From NCBI GenBank assembly GCA_026874595.1, contig CM049308.1:18040001-18104000 (forward strand): 64,000 nt of DNA. The letters are read 5' to 3'. Shown here piece by piece: positions 61,377 to 64,000 of the stretch (within the stretch, counting starts at the first letter, position 1; every line of letters begins with the position of its first letter). The notes below the pieces were generated by a model. That model saw only the letters and a list, made by a program, of their open reading frames with translations. It ran no database searches and was not told where the DNA came from. A program made the translations under genes and the position numbers. This stretch comes from Sipunculus nudus (Eukaryota; Annelida; Sipuncula; Golfingiida; Sipunculidae).

Positions 61377-64000
61377 AGGAGTTGCTATTTCCAATTAAAT
61401 TATCTGCCATGCATATGGTTAATGTTATATTTATCCAATGCTTTTCAATGAAGTGCTTAATGCAACATGCCAGCAAAAACAAAATGTTTAAATCCTGGTA
61501 AAAATTCAATTATTAATTTTAATCAAATTTTATTCCTGGTGAAGACTCAAATTACTTATTTAATAAAAAAAGATTTACTTATTAAAAATATATTTAGTTA
61601 GGTGCAAGATATCTGATGTCACAATGATGTGATAGCAATCTCACCAATATAAACCATTTTTTAAAATACCCTTTTTGCATGTATAATATACGTCTTTCAG
61701 TCATAGAGGGCAAGAGGTCTATAACCACCTATTCCCGACATCATTAAATGAGCAGTTTTTTGGAGCCACTATATAAGTGGTGTAAAACACATTGACAAAC
61801 AGAACATATACTGCTGTATACACAATATATAACAGTGGAGTGAGGGATGAGTGTAGCTGACTATCATGTTACTGGTACAGTCACTGGTGCAGCACAACAC
61901 CCTGGGCTGGGAGGCTGAGGAACAACAGATGCTCACTGGTCCCAATAAGGGTACAATGTCAAAACCTGTGTGTCACACACGAAAAATAAACAGAGTTAAA
62001 AAAATATAGGATGGAGATGTTATCATACAAACAGTACAATGTATTAATTTGGAACAGGACATGGACTCATCAGTAAAACCCTCCGCTGAGTGAATAATAA
62101 GCCAATTGAAAAATGTGTAAAAGTGTGCACCAGAGCTTATATAAAAGGCAAAAAAATGCCTACTGCATCCATCTCTGTTATACCTTAATTGCTCAAAGAT
62201 GGAATGGGTTCAAATTGTGTGGAAATCTGTTGTAATTTTTCTTTTATCTAGCTAACAACAAGCAAACATACAACAGCAGTGAAAACATTACCTCCTTGGT
62301 CAAGATAAACATTTAAACAAAAATGATTTGATAAAGAAATTTACAATATATCTGTAGGTACACAAAACAAACAAATGCTGATAAAAACATAACCATCTTG
62401 GCAAGGTAATGGTGTTAGTCTGTTAGACAGTGAAGAACTGAAGAATATGCACACCAATGGTGTTAAAACTTCTCAGAAGCAGAAACAAACAAATGCTGCC
62501 ATAAACTCCTTAATTATGACATAATTAAACAGCAGCAGAACAGGACTATTAAACAAAATCATCTGAAGGCAAATCAGATGAACCAGAGTTTTTCAAAGGT
62601 GACCTTTCAAATTCCTCAACCAACACCTTCACATATTAATTTTTCTGTTTGTCAACATGGGTGAACATATTAGTGTTTACAAACAGCTTGAAGATAAATG
62701 TCAAAAATCCATCACTGAGGAATTAAAAAAACTTTCTTTAACAAGTTTTACTTACAGTTCATTAGAGTGAGAATGAAATCTCATAAATTCTACTGATAAG
62801 GCCATGATTAGCTGGTTTTAAGAACAGAAAGGTATGTGTTTGAACTTACCGGTTTCTGAAACATATCAATACTGATCCACTTCATTTTAGACACTTAGCT
62901 TAAAATGCGTTAAAGTATCAATATACTCCTACTGATACATGTATTTATTCCTGTCTGTGTATGGGCTGTTGTGTCAGATCTTGCCAAGGGAGGTGAACTG
63001 TGATATATGGCCTTGTGAGTTCTTTACCTGGGTACACAGTTTAGAGCTAACAGAGCCCCCATTCACCAGTAACCCACTCATGATCAGGCTCACCTCAGGG
63101 TAGGTAGGTGTACAGTATAATATGTTAACCTATTCAACGTTACCCACCCAAGCAGAAAACACAGGAAAGCAACCTGGGGTTCACTACTTAATCCACGCCC
63201 CCGGCTCCATAATATCCTCATCCTGATGAATTGGTCTCCAACACCTGGAGTGAAGCCAGGAATTTAAGCTCTCAATAGCATTTAATATACTGAACTGATG
63301 CCAAATCCTGTAGAATTATTTATAATTTCATCTCTCCTGAGGGCATTAAACCTATGGTATCAATTAAAGTAAAAGGATAACTGTTTTCAAATGAAACTTT
63401 GATCAACAGAACCTGTCAGTATCAGTGATGATTTTTATAATGTGAAGGGTGCACCTCTTCAGCATTACAGCATAAAATCACACTGGGAGCTCTTTTCCAG
63501 AAATATCATTATTTTGATCTTCAGAACCTGACAAATACAGTAATCAATGGATTTCTTGGATCTGAAAGGTGCACTTTTCCAACTTTATATTGCACAAAGA
63601 GCTCCTTAAAAGAAAATCCATGATTTCGATCAGCAGGACATGATGGGATTTGAAGAGCGCACATAAACATGAATCTGTATCAGTAACTCACTCTTTCCAG
63701 AGTTGTTGTTACTATCAAACATAACACTAGAGAACATTCACGAATGACTGCCTCTGCAAACACATGTATCCTCTTCCAGATCTACCAAAACATTTAACAA
63801 ACCCACCCCTAATTTTATGTATTGTTCCTTGATTCATGACCCACCATTCAACAAATTAAACAAGGCCTACAGGCCTAATGCAAACCTGTGCAAAGTTTTG
63901 GAGTACGAATGGAGGTTTTTTTTAAGATTTGATATTGATCCTCTAAAGTCCTGCATATCTACCTTAGTCATTATGATTTCAGCAAAATTGACTTCTCGGA
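61377..64000. other. Far 5' flank, nothing recognised
   Basis: AT-rich. A donor-like ACCG|GTAAGTTC near 62845 and CCCAG|GTAAAG near 63026 on the minus strand are possible leader-exon ends. No ORF of note on either strand. Confidence 0.4.

Overview
The window is AT-rich animal nuclear DNA with small exons, long introns and dense, mostly degraded transposons. A bivalve mollusc or another lophotrochozoan is the best guess. The reasons are the repeat types (short palindromic-ended elements, GACCTTGACC-type degenerate repeats, tRNA-headed SINEs, simple repeats) and the gene architecture. No single diagnostic marker is present, so the taxon is an inference. There is no prokaryotic-style gene organisation, and most open frames are chance or transposon-derived.

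Two protein-coding genes can be supported, both on the minus strand. (1) The 5' end of a Son-of-sevenless (Sos) Ras guanine-nucleotide exchange factor. Coding exon 1 is 9069-9173 and exon 2 is 2073-2333, together 122 residues of the N-terminal histone-fold module. The remainder of the gene lies beyond position 1. A CpG-rich promoter-like block with YY1, ETS and NRF-1 type sites lies at about 9174-9480. (2) A complete eleven-exon gene, 19460-58078, predicted to encode a 541-residue type II membrane protein. It has a roughly 220-residue cytoplasmic region with YxxL and NPxY motifs, one membrane helix, an N-glycosylated coiled-coil stalk, three Gly-X-Y triplets and a six-cysteine C-terminal domain. 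I could not assign it to a named family, and it is the most interesting object here. A possible alternative first exon (54012-54057) matches in phase.

Layout: 1-1461 repeats; 2073-9173 Sos exons separated by a 6.7 kb repeat-bearing intron; 9.5-19.4 kb intergenic with microsatellites; 19.4-36.1 kb exons 11 to 2 of gene 2, with three LINE fragments inside its last intron; 36.1-57.9 kb a 21.8 kb intron holding a CpG-rich zone, an ACCTG/CAGGT-rich tandem array, a 1.8 kb inverted-terminal element, minisatellites and two inverted copies of a 9-bp-TSD MITE; 58.1-64 kb 5' flank with a SINE interrupted by a third MITE copy.

Several insertions can be dated relative to each other, because the window holds both filled and empty copies of the same host repeat, which gives direct evidence for target-site duplications.
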